NCBI RefSeq assembly: GCF_002250115.1
Contig: NZ_CP019985.1
Coordinates: 3,720,001-3,784,000, forward strand
DNA length: 64,000 nucleotides
DNA from: Shouchella clausii
GTDB taxonomy: Bacteria > Bacillota > Bacilli > Bacillales > Bacillaceae_D
Direction: 5' to 3'
In this document: one piece after another, positions 1-9,254 of the stretch
Layout: each line of letters opens with the position of its first letter
How positions within the stretch are numbered: position 1 is the stretch's first letter
Position numbers and translations under genes: made by a program
Notes under the pieces: generated by a model
What the model saw: the letters and a program-made list of their open reading frames with translations, nothing else
Told to the model about the DNA's origin: nothing
Databases searched by the model: none

Positions 1-36
1 GCCTTTGAGAATCATTTTCTCAAAGGCGTTTTGTCT
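1..36 (+). terminator. Rho-independent terminator of an upstream gene
   Basis: An 11-bp perfect stem (GCCTTTGAGAA at 1-11 with TTCTCAAAGGC at 17-27) is followed by GTTTTGT. It probably ends a plus-strand gene lying outside the window. Confidence 0.7.
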
Positions 37-137
37 ACGCTCTGTTTCTTAATCGCAGTAGAAAAATCGACATTTTTCTTGCTTTTTTGCTACAATGATA
101 TGAAACAGTATCAATGAATAAATGGAGGCTTGTTTTT

Positions 138-347
138 ATGGATAGCAGAATTGAAATCACATACGACGTATTTGAGGCAATGTGGCTGATTACGCTCATT
201 GATGAAGCAGGGCAGCGGGTAGGCAAGCCTGAGTATTACAAGAAAAAGGAAAAAGCGTTGCAACAAATTCCTTCTTTAAAAAAAGAGTATCCTGATATTC
301 CAATCCGAGTATACAGTAAGAGCGATTTTTTAGTTGCAGTTTATTAA
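138..347 (+). CDS. Small hypothetical protein (69 aa)
   Basis: I do not recognise this protein. The open frame extends further upstream, but GGAGG at 124-128 sits 9 bases before ATG 138, so I start there (first residues MDSRIEITYD). It is short, charged and Lys/Glu/Tyr rich, with no signal peptide or membrane segment. It lies head to tail-end with the gerA-type operon, whose last gene converges on it. A function cannot be given; the clear ribosome site and normal composition are why I list it. Confidence 0.6.
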   Translation: MDSRIEITYDVFEAMWLITLIDEAGQRVGKPEYYKKKEKALQQIPSLKKEYPDIPIRVYSKSDFLVAVY

Positions 348-389
348 ATCAACAAGCTGTATCCAAAGACCAGATACGATTTTTGCGCT

Positions 390-1463
390 TTAATCTGTAA
401 TGCCGCTTCCGATCACGGTTAGATCGACGTTGACATCAATATCAAGAGATGGGTAGGTGTCATGCCATTGCTCCATATTCAAATGGCGGATTTTGCTACT
501 GGCCACGTCGCCAAGGCCAATCGGATCGATGCCGCGCTGTTGGAACCTGTTAACTAGTGTTTGCATTTGCTCTTCGAACTGTTGAATGCCGAGCTCTTTT
601 ATTTTAGTGAGGTCTTTGGCACTCATGCTTAAATCGCCACTTTCACTAACAACGCCTTTCATGTAGACGAGAATAGAAACATGTAAGCCGTTATCGTCTT
701 TGGTAATCGTGTATTGAGGTGTTGCTTGGACATTCTCAAGGCTTGCAAACGAATCGCTGCTAATTTGCACTTGGTAAAAACCACCTCGGAACGGTTCTGA
801 AAGCAATTTAAAAAAGGAAGCTTCACTGACATTTAGCTTATCGACACAACGGTCCTTTTTAAACAAGGCCAGGCCTGTTACACGAGCGTGATCATCATTG
901 CCTTTGATGATGGGCAAAAACATATCAGTGCCTTCTGCGTAATATTGGTATAAGGCGGTATGCAGCGTGACACGTGGGTAAATTTCCCGTTCACTCTGTT
1001 CAAGTAATTCACTTAAATATTGATAAACAGTCGTGTCCAAATGGTAATTTTTAGAGAGCAAATCGAATGTTTTTCCTTCAACAATCGCAGGGCGAAGATT
1101 GCGTCCGATCATTGAATCCCGTTGGTGGACATTTAAAAAATAAAAAATGCCGTCTTCGGCAAGGCGGTCTTGAAACAACATGAGCCCAATCCGGCCAACA
1201 ACCATATATTTGGATGACTTTGCTTGTATTTTTTTTTGTGTGATCCGGGAAGTATTTCCGGTAGCAGTAAATATTTTTGTTTGCGGCAGCGTTTCCTCGC
1301 TAGGAAGGACGATGAGTGAACTCGCTACGCTCCTGAATTCGTTTTTATTCACATAATCATAGCCAATTGCTTGAATGAGCTGAATGTCTTCAATCACTTT
1401 TGTACGAGGCGCGCATCCTCCTAGCACTAAAACGCAGCAAAGGGCAAGCAGCCATTTTTTCAT
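390..1463 (-). CDS. Spore germination lipoprotein, GerAC family
   Basis: C subunit of a GerA-type germinant receptor in the spore inner membrane; in this family the C protein is a lipoprotein on the outer face of the complex. The 357-aa product opens with a short positively charged, hydrophobic signal peptide and a lipobox ending in Cys17 (VLGGC), where diacylglycerol would be attached. Length and the TIGR-type Ger(x)C architecture (N-terminal half around residues 20-200, C-terminal half 200-350) fit the family. Its start overlaps the end of the B gene by 4 bases, so the two are translationally coupled. The germinant cannot be read from the sequence. Confidence 0.9.
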   Translation of the reverse strand: MKKWLLALCCVLVLGGCAPRTKVIEDIQLIQAIGYDYVNKNEFRSVASSLIVLPSEETLPQTKIFTATGNTSRITQKKIQAKSSKYMVVGRIGLMLFQDRLAEDGIFYFLNVHQRDSMIGRNLRPAIVEGKTFDLLSKNYHLDTTVYQYLSELLEQSEREIYPRVTLHTALYQYYAEGTDMFLPIIKGNDDHARVTGLALFKKDRCVDKLNVSEASFFKLLSEPFRGGFYQVQISSDSFASLENVQATPQYTITKDDNGLHVSILVYMKGVVSESGDLSMSAKDLTKIKELGIQQFEEQMQTLVNRFQQRGIDPIGLGDVASSKIRHLNMEQWHDTYPSLDIDVNVDLTVIGSGITD

Positions 1464-2575
1464 CGTTTGTTCTCTCCTTTAATAACAGCAAGCTTTACTT
1501 TTTGGGCAATGTATAAAAACGGGATGTAAGTGATAATGGTCCAAAAGCCAATTTCGGCTGTCACATCATTCAATTGATTGACTTCTTTACGCCCTACGAC
1601 GAAAAAGGAGCAAACAAATAGCAAAGCAATTAATAGACGCAATCCGGTGCGTTGCTTGATGAAAAATGCTTGGTTTGCAATGCGGCTTGCTGCCCAAAGC
1701 AGCAAGCAAATGGTAGGCAACACAACAAATAGCCAAGTCGAAATACCAATGTACTCAAACCGTTCGATGACGGACAAATCGACGACTTTCCATAATGTAA
1801 TTGTGGCCCAAATCGTTTGATTAAGTTGATTTTGATTAAAATAGATAGTCGTTAACACAATCGCAAGCGTGTAGATGAGAGTGGTCGTAAAGACCGCTAA
1901 ATGGCTCCATTTTTGCGAGGCAGGACCGTTTTTTAAAAAGGGATAGGCAACCAATAAAACCTCGAAGCCGAGCATATTAAGCGTCATTGCTTTGCTGCCG
2001 AGGAGAATGGCTTGCGGTGAATGTTCGAACATAGGGAACAGATTGCTAACATTCGCATGTGTAAATCCAAAATAATTTGCCAAAAGCAATGGGGCTGAAA
2101 CAAAGAGGCCAATCACACAAAGACCGACAACGACACGCAGCCCATTTGTTACATAAGAATAGGCAAGACAGACGAGCAGCAAAAACAATACCCATACATA
2201 CACTTCGACAAACATCCACATTTGAATAATCTCGATATACGTACGAATGACCGTGTAAGCAAGCAAGGCAAAATAGCCGATAAAATAAAGGTTCAGCAAA
2301 CCACCAACTGCTTTTCCAAGCACGGCTTTGTGGATCGCGACAAGGTCTCCTTCCCCTCGCTTCAATATGCCGTATAGAAGCCACACGAGTACATGGACTG
2401 TCATCCCTGCCAGCACCACAGATAACCAAGCGTCCTGGCCTGAAAACGTAGCGATAATTCGCTCAAAACCAAGGACGCCAACGCCGATTTGAGCGCCGAC
2501 AACGATAAAAAAGCTGAAAAACGGCGAAAGTAGCCGACTTTCACTTGGGGCTTGAGTGTGTGTAGCTGGCATCAT
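1460..2575 (-). CDS. Spore germination permease-like protein, GerAB family
   Basis: B subunit of the same germinant receptor, related to amino-acid permeases of the APC superfamily; in the family it is the germinant-binding membrane subunit. The 371 residues form about ten hydrophobic segments, starting after a short polar N-terminus (SRLLSPFFSFFIVVGAQIG). It lies 16 bases downstream of gerAA and overlaps gerAC by 4 bases, giving the canonical A-B-C operon order. AGGAG lies just before the ATG at 2575. Confidence 0.92.
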   Translation of the reverse strand: MMPATHTQAPSESRLLSPFFSFFIVVGAQIGVGVLGFERIIATFSGQDAWLSVVLAGMTVHVLVWLLYGILKRGEGDLVAIHKAVLGKAVGGLLNLYFIGYFALLAYTVIRTYIEIIQMWMFVEVYVWVLFLLLVCLAYSYVTNGLRVVVGLCVIGLFVSAPLLLANYFGFTHANVSNLFPMFEHSPQAILLGSKAMTLNMLGFEVLLVAYPFLKNGPASQKWSHLAVFTTTLIYTLAIVLTTIYFNQNQLNQTIWATITLWKVVDLSVIERFEYIGISTWLFVVLPTICLLLWAASRIANQAFFIKQRTGLRLLIALLFVCSFFVVGRKEVNQLNDVTAEIGFWTIITYIPFLYIAQKVKLAVIKGENKR

Positions 2576-2591
2576 TGGTCCACTCCTTTTT

Positions 2592-4112
2592 TTACTCCTC
2601 GATGTCGCGCTTTTTTAAATGGTTGCCGTCGTGGCTGGAGCTAAAGCGCTTGCGTTTCTTAGCTCGTACGCTTACGGGGCGCTTTTTCTGTTTGTTAAAC
2701 GGCAACCTAAAAAAGGAGTCTTTCAAATCAGTTACTCTCAACGGATAAATTGGTGCTAAATAAGGTTGTCCAAGCGAAGTTAAAACAAGTAAATGGCTTA
2801 GAATGAGGGCGAAACAAGCCGCTACTCCTAAAAAGCCAAGCCACTGGGCAGCAAGAATAAAAGGAAAACGAATCAACCGGATTGTATTGCCCATTTGGTA
2901 AATAGGTGTCGTAAAGGAAGCAAGCGCAGTCAAAGCAACAATGATTAAGAGTATATTGCTTGTAAGGCCTGCTTCGACGGCAGCAGTTCCGATCACAATA
3001 CCGCCAACGATCCCAAGCGTTTGGCCAATTTTAGTCGGCAATCGTGCTCCAGCCTCTCTTAGCAACTCAATGACAAGTTCGAGAATCAACGCCTCAAAAA
3101 TAGGCGGAAAGGGAATGCCGCTTCGCGAGGAAACGAGTGTATTCAGCAGTTGTGTCGGAATCATTTCATAATGGTACGTCATGACAGCCACATATAACGC
3201 AGTCGACAAAATCGAAAACAGCACAGCACATAAACGGATCAGGCGAAAAGCAGATGCGAGCGGCCATGACAAAAAATAATCTTCAAAAGCAGAAAAAAAT
3301 TCAACAAATGAAGTTGGACCAGTAAGTGCATGGGGCGAACCATCAACAATTACGGCAACTTTTCCTTCGGCGAGCAACGCAGCAACTCGGTCGGGGCGTT
3401 CTGTATCAATCAGTTGCGGAAAAATCGAATTGGAGTCATCTGAAATCAATTGCGCGATATAAGAACTATCGATGATTTCATCAAAGCCGATGTCTTCAAT
3501 GCGCTGTGTTACTGTTTGTACGACTTGATTATTTGTAATGCCGTCTATATGTAGAATCGCTACTTTTGTTTTACTTAAATGGCCAACGATCCGTTCGGTT
3601 ATGACAAGGTCTGGAATCGGCAGCCGCTTGCGCACTAAGTTTATATTTGTCGACAGCGGTTCAACAAACGCTTCTTTTGGCCCAACTACACTAAACTCAA
3701 CTTCAGGCGGGTTAATCGAACGAGTTTCAGCTTGCTCTGCTGGGACAAGCAATGCTTCTGTCGGTGCCTGTTGAAGACAAATAAGGACTTCGCCGCGCAT
3801 TAAAGCTTGTTCAATTTTAGCTAACTGATGTTCAATTTTCGTTTCTTCTACTCTAATCGCTTCTTTTACCCCAACGAGTGTTTTAAGTTGCTTATTAGCA
3901 AGAACTGGCAAAATCTGTTCATGGATGACGTTGGATTTGACGATCGATGAAAAATAATAAATCTCAAAAGGATTGTCGTCCGCCTGTTTAAAGGAATGAA
4001 AATCATTTGATCGCCGACACAAGTCAAGGAGCTCTTCCAGCGTCTTCGCGCTTGAACGTTTTTGTTTACGGATTTTTCGTTCGAAACGGCCTTGTTTGCT
4101 TTGTTTAGGCAT
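2592..4112 (-). CDS. Spore germination protein, GerAA family
   Basis: A subunit of the GerA-type receptor. I choose ATG 4112 (protein begins MPKQSKQGRFERK) because GGAG lies 8 bases upstream; a longer frame reaches 4214 but has no ribosome site. The resulting 506 aa match the usual 480-510. A basic N-terminus is followed by a large soluble domain (about 30-280) with the conserved stretch IDGITNNQVV and the motif GSPHALTGPTSFVEF near 270, then four to five membrane helices and a basic tail rich in Lys and Arg. It is the first gene of the operon and is probably expressed in the forespore under SigG, although I could not pick a convincing promoter. Confidence 0.92.
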   Translation of the reverse strand: MPKQSKQGRFERKIRKQKRSSAKTLEELLDLCRRSNDFHSFKQADDNPFEIYYFSSIVKSNVIHEQILPVLANKQLKTLVGVKEAIRVEETKIEHQLAKIEQALMRGEVLICLQQAPTEALLVPAEQAETRSINPPEVEFSVVGPKEAFVEPLSTNINLVRKRLPIPDLVITERIVGHLSKTKVAILHIDGITNNQVVQTVTQRIEDIGFDEIIDSSYIAQLISDDSNSIFPQLIDTERPDRVAALLAEGKVAVIVDGSPHALTGPTSFVEFFSAFEDYFLSWPLASAFRLIRLCAVLFSILSTALYVAVMTYHYEMIPTQLLNTLVSSRSGIPFPPIFEALILELVIELLREAGARLPTKIGQTLGIVGGIVIGTAAVEAGLTSNILLIIVALTALASFTTPIYQMGNTIRLIRFPFILAAQWLGFLGVAACFALILSHLLVLTSLGQPYLAPIYPLRVTDLKDSFFRLPFNKQKKRPVSVRAKKRKRFSSSHDGNHLKKRDIEE

Positions 4113-4383
4113 TGGCATCACTCCGAGATTGGCATGTCCATTAGTCTGTGTTGAGCCACTTCTTTTATGCATGAAAAAGAGAATGTGGGGTGGGAAAAAG
4201 ATGGATAAGTTCACTGTTCATGGCATGTACATCGTTTAAGCCGGGTAATAGTAACCACTAGGCAGGGCGTTTTTTGATTGGCCATTTCACATAGATTGTT
4301 CGCCACTGTGGAGATGTTTTTTTAATTTTGACGAAATGTTATCTGGCTTCTATAATAAAAAAAAATGGAAGAGGAGTCGTCAG

Positions 4384-4734
4384 ATGTCATTATATATTGT
4401 TACTAAAAGGTATCAAACGTGTTATCCTGATCCACTCATTTTAGAAAAAGGCGAGAGCGTCCAATATGGCGAGGAAGATACCGATTACCCAAAGTGGATT
4501 TTTTGTGAAGCGGACAAATCGCATAAGAAGGGGTGGGTACCGAAACAATTTTTAACAGTTCCAAATGAAAAGGGAGAGGCCTATTTGTTGGAATCCTATA
4601 CTGCACACGAGTTGACAGTTGCAGTAGGACAACGGCTTATTGTCAATAAAGAATTAAACGGCTGGCTGTTTGCTCGTACTGAAAAAGGCGAGGAAGGCTG
4701 GATCCCAGCTGCCATGCTGTTAAAGCAGCAATAG
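4384..4734 (+). CDS. Tandem SH3-like domain protein
   Basis: A 116-aa soluble protein made of two SH3-like repeats, about residues 1-58 and 60-116. Each ends in a similar strand: KKGWVPKQFL in the first and EEGWIPAAML in the second. The upstream in-frame ATG at 4336 lacks a ribosome site, whereas GAGGAG at 4371-4376 is 7 bases from ATG 4384. There is no signal peptide, so a cytoplasmic role is likely, unlike the secreted bacterial SH3 proteins that bind wall peptides. Partner unknown. It is divergent from the gerA operon and stands alone. Confidence 0.75.
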   Translation: MSLYIVTKRYQTCYPDPLILEKGESVQYGEEDTDYPKWIFCEADKSHKKGWVPKQFLTVPNEKGEAYLLESYTAHELTVAVGQRLIVNKELNGWLFARTEKGEEGWIPAAMLLKQQ

Positions 4735-5005
4735 GCAAAATAGAAACAGCGAATCAATGACCGGCAAGAACTCATTCAAAAATGATGCATAAATAAAACT
4801 GCCTGGAATCACGAAGTCCGCTATGTTGATAAACGGGCGCAAACAATAGGTTGTTCGTTGATAGATCCCCCGTGGAGCCACATATGTCTTTCCATGACTG
4901 ATACGTGTAGCTCTACTTTTCCATCACTTTCCTCATAATTTCACTTACCGTATTTCACATAAAAACAACAAAATAAACAACACTACACCTAAAGGAGTGC
5001 ACGCT

Positions 5006-5299
5006 ATGCTAGATGGTTCGTGGGTAACAATAAAACGAGGCAATCACACGATTTTAGGGTGGATTGAAAAAAACAAATCCTTTCATTGCAAAGATCCTTT
5101 ATACCAAACGTACTATTTCCATACGCTTCATCCCGAACGGTCAAAAGCGCCGATTTTAATTTACTATAAAGACATACATAAAGCCGAATTGACGTTAGAA
5201 GACGAGGATTACCATGCGATGCAATTACTTGCACTGGAATTGAAAGATGCCAATTGGTTTTCTGAAATAGGGGAGCGGCGAAAAGAAATTCCTTTTTGA
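5006..5299 (+). CDS. Hypothetical protein, possibly IDEAL-like C-terminus
   Basis: A 97-aa soluble protein. AAAGGAG at 4991-4997 sits 8 bases before ATG 5006, which I prefer to the GTG at 4997. The N-terminal half is beta-rich (GSWVTIKRGNHTILGWIE). The region ELTLEDEDYHAMQLLALEL (about residues 66-84) resembles the short acidic/hydrophobic IDEAL motif of Bacillus proteins, but this is only pattern resemblance. The gene stands alone between the SH3 protein and gluconokinase. Confidence 0.55.
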   Translation: MLDGSWVTIKRGNHTILGWIEKNKSFHCKDPLYQTYYFHTLHPERSKAPILIYYKDIHKAELTLEDEDYHAMQLLALELKDANWFSEIGERRKEIPF

Positions 5300-5426
5300 A
5301 ATCCTTCAACTTATGAGATAATCAACAGAAATACTGACCATCTTACCCTACACGTAATTCCCACAAAAGCCGTGACAAAAAAGCGAATTTGCGTAATGAT
5401 AAGAAGGGAGAGGGGGATTTTTTTTC

Positions 5427-6947
5427 GTGTATTCAATTGGTTTAGACATAGGCACTACGAGCGCAAAAGCCGTGCTCTATACAGCGAACAATGAAGAAAT
5501 TTGCGCATGTGAAATTGCCTATCCATTGCTAAAACGGAAGGTAAACTATGCAGAGCAAGATCCAGATGTCGTCGTTGATGCTTGTTTTACAGTCCTTCAC
5601 CACGTTATAAATAAAGGGCAAATACAAGGAAAAGATGTTTCATTGGTTGCCTTGTCCTCAGCCATGCATTCACTCATCGCCGTTGACCAAAACGGCAAAC
5701 CGCTGACGCTTGCGATTACTTGGGCAGACAATCGTTGCGCCCCTTTTATAAAAACGTTAAAAGGGACAAGCCAAGGAAGACATTTTTATAAAAATACAGG
5801 AATACCGATTCATCCGATGTCTTGGATTGGCAAAATCCACTGGTTACGAGAAAATGAGCGCTCTGTTTTTAAACAAGCGTATAAATTTATCACGATGAAA
5901 GAATATTTATGTTTGCGATTGACTGGCCACTATGTGATCGATCATTCAATGGCGAGTGGGACAGGCCTTTATCATTTACGGAAACAAGCATGGGATAAAG
6001 ACGTATTAGCTTTTCTTGAAATTAGTGAAGATAAGTTGTCTTTGCTCGTGCCCACCACTTACGAATTGCCGCCGCTAACAGCAGAGGCACAAGCGCTGCT
6101 TCCAGTTGGAACGGATTGCCGTTTTTTTATTGGCGCAGGGGACGGCGTATTGGCCAATATTGGCGCTGACGCGCTAGAAAAAGGAACGGTTGCGATTACT
6201 ATTGGGACAAGTGGAGCTGTGCGAACACTTGTAGATGACGTAGTGACGGACGAGTTACAGCGAACATTTTGTTATGCGCTTACAGAAGGAAAGTTCATCG
6301 CAGGCGGTGCGACCAACAACGGCGGTATGGCATTGCAATGGTTTATTGACCAATTTTCAAAAGGAATGCAAACGGAAGCAAATGGACGCTCTATCCATGA
6401 ATTGATTATTAAGTCAGCGGCCAATGTTCCTGCTGGTTCCGAAGGTTTGCTGTTTCTTCCATTTTTAAATGGGGAGCGTGCTCCATTTTGGGACCCGGAT
6501 GCAAGAGGGACTTTTTTTGGCGTTTCTATGCACCATCAACATGCACACTTTGCAAGAGCTGTAATGGAAGGAGTCCTATATAGCATTTGCTCCGTTGTAA
6601 ACGCATTGAAGCAATCCCTTGGTACAATCGACCGTGTCCAAGCTTCAGGCGGATTTGCTCGCTCGCCTGAATGGGTACAAATGCTGGCGGATATCATTGG
6701 ACAAGATGTCTCTTTGCCCCCGTCTCACCATGCTTCAGCGCTAGGAGCTGTTTTGCTTGCCAAACATGCGATAGGAGAACTCGATCTGTTTACCGCAGCA
6801 AAAACAGAGAAAAAAGAGCAGGCACTCCTTTTTAAGCCTAACCTTCAGCATACAGAAGTATACCAAGAGCTGTTTGCCATGTATGAACGCCTGTACCAAA
6901 AACTAGAAACAGAATTTAGCGCCATTGCAGCCTTTCAAAGTAAGTAA
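5427..6947 (+). CDS. gntK: Gluconokinase, FGGY family
   Basis: Phosphorylates D-gluconate to 6-phosphogluconate with ATP, feeding the pentose phosphate pathway. The 506-aa protein has the FGGY two-domain layout: the ATP-phosphate loop GLDIGTTSAKAV at residues 5-16, SSAMHSLIAVDQNGKPLT near 75, ITWADNR near 95, and a second phosphate motif TIGTSGAV near 255. These match Bacillus GntK better than xylulose or glycerol kinase. Translation starts at GTG 5427 behind GGGAGAGGGGG. Unlike B. subtilis, no gntR, gntP or gntZ adjoins it, so it stands apart from the usual gluconate operon. Substrate is inferred from similarity. Confidence 0.85.
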   Translation: MYSIGLDIGTTSAKAVLYTANNEEICACEIAYPLLKRKVNYAEQDPDVVVDACFTVLHHVINKGQIQGKDVSLVALSSAMHSLIAVDQNGKPLTLAITWADNRCAPFIKTLKGTSQGRHFYKNTGIPIHPMSWIGKIHWLRENERSVFKQAYKFITMKEYLCLRLTGHYVIDHSMASGTGLYHLRKQAWDKDVLAFLEISEDKLSLLVPTTYELPPLTAEAQALLPVGTDCRFFIGAGDGVLANIGADALEKGTVAITIGTSGAVRTLVDDVVTDELQRTFCYALTEGKFIAGGATNNGGMALQWFIDQFSKGMQTEANGRSIHELIIKSAANVPAGSEGLLFLPFLNGERAPFWDPDARGTFFGVSMHHQHAHFARAVMEGVLYSICSVVNALKQSLGTIDRVQASGGFARSPEWVQMLADIIGQDVSLPPSHHASALGAVLLAKHAIGELDLFTAAKTEKKEQALLFKPNLQHTEVYQELFAMYERLYQKLETEFSAIAAFQSK

Positions 6948-6957
6948 ACCGTATTTT

Positions 6958-6973
6958 TATTATGTTAACTAAC
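6958..6973 (+). other. XerD half-site-like motif (copy 1)
   Basis: TATTATGTTAACTAAC differs by one base from the 16-mer found at 14070-14085 and at the dif candidate (38308-38323). The core 6960-6970 matches the XerD arm TTATGTAAACT at 10 of 11 positions. The left arm expected for a full dif is absent. It is intergenic between gntK and the DUF2564 gene. Confidence 0.5.
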
Positions 6974-7025
6974 TTGAATAAATGGGTATAAATCCGTTCA
7001 TGCTAGCCATAAAGGAGGCAGCAAC

Positions 7026-7304
7026 ATGAACAATTACCCTAAAGATGTATATGGCTACAACGACCTCAAGCAAATTGAACTTGCCATCCAAGCTGCACAA
7101 CGTGCGGTTGGCCAAGCTACCCATAGCATGGACCCTGACCAACTTGAAAATGCAAATGCGGCATTAAAGCAAGCACGCGAACAATTTACACATGCACTTG
7201 CCCACCAGCATAACATGGATAACGCTTTTGCAGCTCATTCATCGGCTTTGCTCGACCAAGCAGCCCATCAATTGCATGAGGCAGAAGAAGACTTGCAAGA
7301 CTAG
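7026..7304 (+). CDS. DUF2564 family protein
   Basis: A 92-aa helical, Ala/Gln/His-rich protein (KQIELAIQAAQRAVGQATHSMD, written here in part) that looks like the small Bacillaceae DUF2564 family of unknown function. The whole chain is predicted to form two or three amphipathic helices, probably a coiled bundle. AAAGGAGG lies 8 bases before the ATG. Family assignment is from memory of the sequence pattern, not a search. The gene is monocistronic and followed by the T-box leader region. Confidence 0.7.
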   Translation: MNNYPKDVYGYNDLKQIELAIQAAQRAVGQATHSMDPDQLENANAALKQAREQFTHALAHQHNMDNAFAAHSSALLDQAAHQLHEAEEDLQD

Positions 7305-7460
7305 GCGGCGCTATCTATGGTCAAATAAGACAAACAACAAAGGGAAAGAGGTCTCATACAATCTTCCACTTTGCGATAGTAGCTAGCTAACATTTTTGCA
7401 TTGGGATATACCATCGACGACCATTCACTTGAAACAAGGATAATTTGGCTTATAAAGTTC

Positions 7461-7490
7461 TTTACTTTCCACTTAAAGATTTGCTATGAT
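7461..7490 (+). promoter_or_regulatory. Promoter of the T-box leader
   Basis: TTTACT at 7461-7466 and TATGAT at 7485-7490 are 18 bases apart, with TG-C just before the -10 box (extended -10). It would start transcription shortly upstream of the T-box leader. Confidence 0.6.
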
Positions 7491-7520
7491 TGTCTAACAT
7501 TCATTAAGCGACAATCAAAA

Positions 7521-7802
7521 AAATGCGATGAAGAGAAGAGTACAACCGGGAATTCTTCAAAGAGAGCTCCAGTTGGTGAAAAGGAGTAAGAATGAATGGT
7601 TGGAAGCAAGCCTCAGAGCGGCACATTGGATCCATGTAGGTGATAGTGTGACAGGAGCTCCTGTTATAGAGCTAGGGTATACGTATGGGCTTCATACCGT
7701 ACCTAATGAGGGTAATATGGTGACATATTGCCAAACTGGGGTGGCACCACGGCGCGCAACAACTCGTCCTCAAGACAACGGTCTTGGGGGTGAGTTTTTT
7801 TA
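7521..7802 (+). promoter_or_regulatory. T-box riboswitch (tRNA-sensing leader)
   Basis: Leader RNA that should read through its terminator when a cognate uncharged tRNA binds. Stem I is visible: AGTA at 7539-7542 opposite GAA at 7603-7605 beside the helix CAACC/GGTTG (7543-7547, 7598-7602), AGAGAG in the AG-bulge region (about 7561) and the distal loop GTTGGTGAAAA near 7572. The T-box CTGGGGTGGCACCACGG lies at 7736-7752. A terminator follows (CCTCAAGAC at 7768-7776, GTCTTGGGG at 7781-7789, T-run 7795-7800). The codon directly after GAA is GCA (Ala, 7606-7608). The bulge UGGC would instead pair with a tRNA carrying G73, and UGG (Trp) lies at 7597-7599, so the amino acid is unresolved. Confidence 0.88.
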
Positions 7803-7840
7803 TTGTCCAAATTTAGATTCTCTAAGGAGTGGAAATAAAA

Positions 7841-9109
7841 ATGCGTATAAAAAAGTTTATAAAGTCGTGGAAATACCCGTCCATTTTATTGTCCAGTATT
7901 GGCATTTCCAGTATAGGGGAATGGGTGTATTTTATAGCATTAAATTTAATCGTTCTTGATAGGATGGGCGTAATGGCTGTCTCGGGTCTATATATCCTTC
8001 GCGCGTTATCAGCATTATTTACCACCTTTTGGTCAGGTAGTCTAATTGACCGATTAAATAAAAAGCATCTTATAGTATGGTGCGCTATATTCCAAGCAGT
8101 GTTTATTGCTGTACTTCCTTCACTATCATCTCTTTGGGCAATATACGGCATTGTCTTCTTAATAAATATAGCTAGTTCCATGTATGAGCCTACATCAATG
8201 ACTTATATTACGAAGTTAATTCCACAGGACCAAAGAAAACGGTTTAATTCTCTCCGAAGCTTCATTGATTCTGGGGCATTTGTTATTGGGCCTGCTATTG
8301 CAGGAATGTTGTTTATGATTGGCACCCCCAATTTTGCGATATACATGAATGCAATTGCTCTGTTTTTATCAGCACTACTCACATTATTCATGCCTAATAT
8401 TGAAAAAAATGATGTTATTGAAGCGAAAGAAGAAAAAATAAGTTTGACGGTCTTAAAACTTGATTGGCAACTAGTCGTTGATTTTAGTCGTAAACACGTG
8501 TACATTATGGTCATTTACTTCCTATTTAGTGGGGTAATGGTTTTGGCAACCGCGATCGATTCATTGGAGGCGGCATTTTCTACAAAAGTGCTTTCTTTAT
8601 CAGAAAGAGATTATGGATTACTAGTAAGTATTGCAGGTGTTGGCATTATTGTAGGCTCCTTCGTAAACATACTCATTGTTAAAAAAGTAGCTACCTCCTG
8701 GCTAATCGGCCTTGGTGCCTTGATGATTTCCATCGGTTATATCATATATGCTTTTTCAACTATTTTTTTAACGGCAGCAATTGGATTTTTTACTTTATCA
8801 TTTTCGATGGCTTTTATGAATACGGGGTTTTACACATTTTACCAAAACAATGTTCCAGTCAGTGTCATGGGGCGGGTTGGTAGTGTTTATGGTTTCATCG
8901 AAGCTTTTTTCATCATTATTGGAACGATTATGTTTGGAATAATGGCCGAATTCATCTCTATTCGCTTCGTCCTTGTATGCGGAAGCCTCCTAATGTTTGT
9001 CGTAACGATAATATTGTTTATCTGCAATACACAACCGTCGAAAGCAGCATATTATTCAGAGGAACATGGACTGCAAGCCTCTGACACTAATGAGAGAACG
9101 GCAACTTAG
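7841..9109 (+). CDS. MFS transporter under T-box control
   Basis: A 422-aa major facilitator with twelve hydrophobic segments, the loop-2/3 motif GSLIDRLNKKHLI near residue 70 and a repeat-symmetry loop in the middle (about 195-215). The fold resembles the MFS_3/permease group usually annotated as drug or siderophore exporters. AAGGAG at 7824-7829 places the start at ATG 7841. The T-box leader immediately upstream couples expression to depletion of one aminoacyl-tRNA, which points to transport of an amino acid or a compound made from it. Importer versus exporter cannot be decided from the sequence. A strong terminator follows. Confidence 0.85.
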   Translation: MRIKKFIKSWKYPSILLSSIGISSIGEWVYFIALNLIVLDRMGVMAVSGLYILRALSALFTTFWSGSLIDRLNKKHLIVWCAIFQAVFIAVLPSLSSLWAIYGIVFLINIASSMYEPTSMTYITKLIPQDQRKRFNSLRSFIDSGAFVIGPAIAGMLFMIGTPNFAIYMNAIALFLSALLTLFMPNIEKNDVIEAKEEKISLTVLKLDWQLVVDFSRKHVYIMVIYFLFSGVMVLATAIDSLEAAFSTKVLSLSERDYGLLVSIAGVGIIVGSFVNILIVKKVATSWLIGLGALMISIGYIIYAFSTIFLTAAIGFFTLSFSMAFMNTGFYTFYQNNVPVSVMGRVGSVYGFIEAFFIIIGTIMFGIMAEFISIRFVLVCGSLLMFVVTIILFICNTQPSKAAYYSEEHGLQASDTNERTAT

Positions 9110-9151
9110 CTGCGTTCAAAAAATGGCCTTAAAATAAGGATGGTCACAAAT

Positions 9152-9190
9152 CAATGCCCCATTTGTCGTCAACATGGGGCATTGGGTTTT
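9152..9190 (+). terminator. Terminator of the MFS gene
   Basis: CAATGCCCCAT (9152-9162) pairs with ATGGGGCATTG (9174-9184) and is followed by GGTTTTCC. Confidence 0.75.
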
Positions 9191-9254
9191 CCTTTGTTCA
9201 ACGAGCGTGCAAGTGCCAATGACCGTAAAATAGCTTATCTTTAGACAAAAAAAG

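Noticed and set aside
5004-5309. 101-aa minus-strand ORF
   Set aside because: Shadow of the plus-strand gene at 5006-5299, which has the ribosome site.
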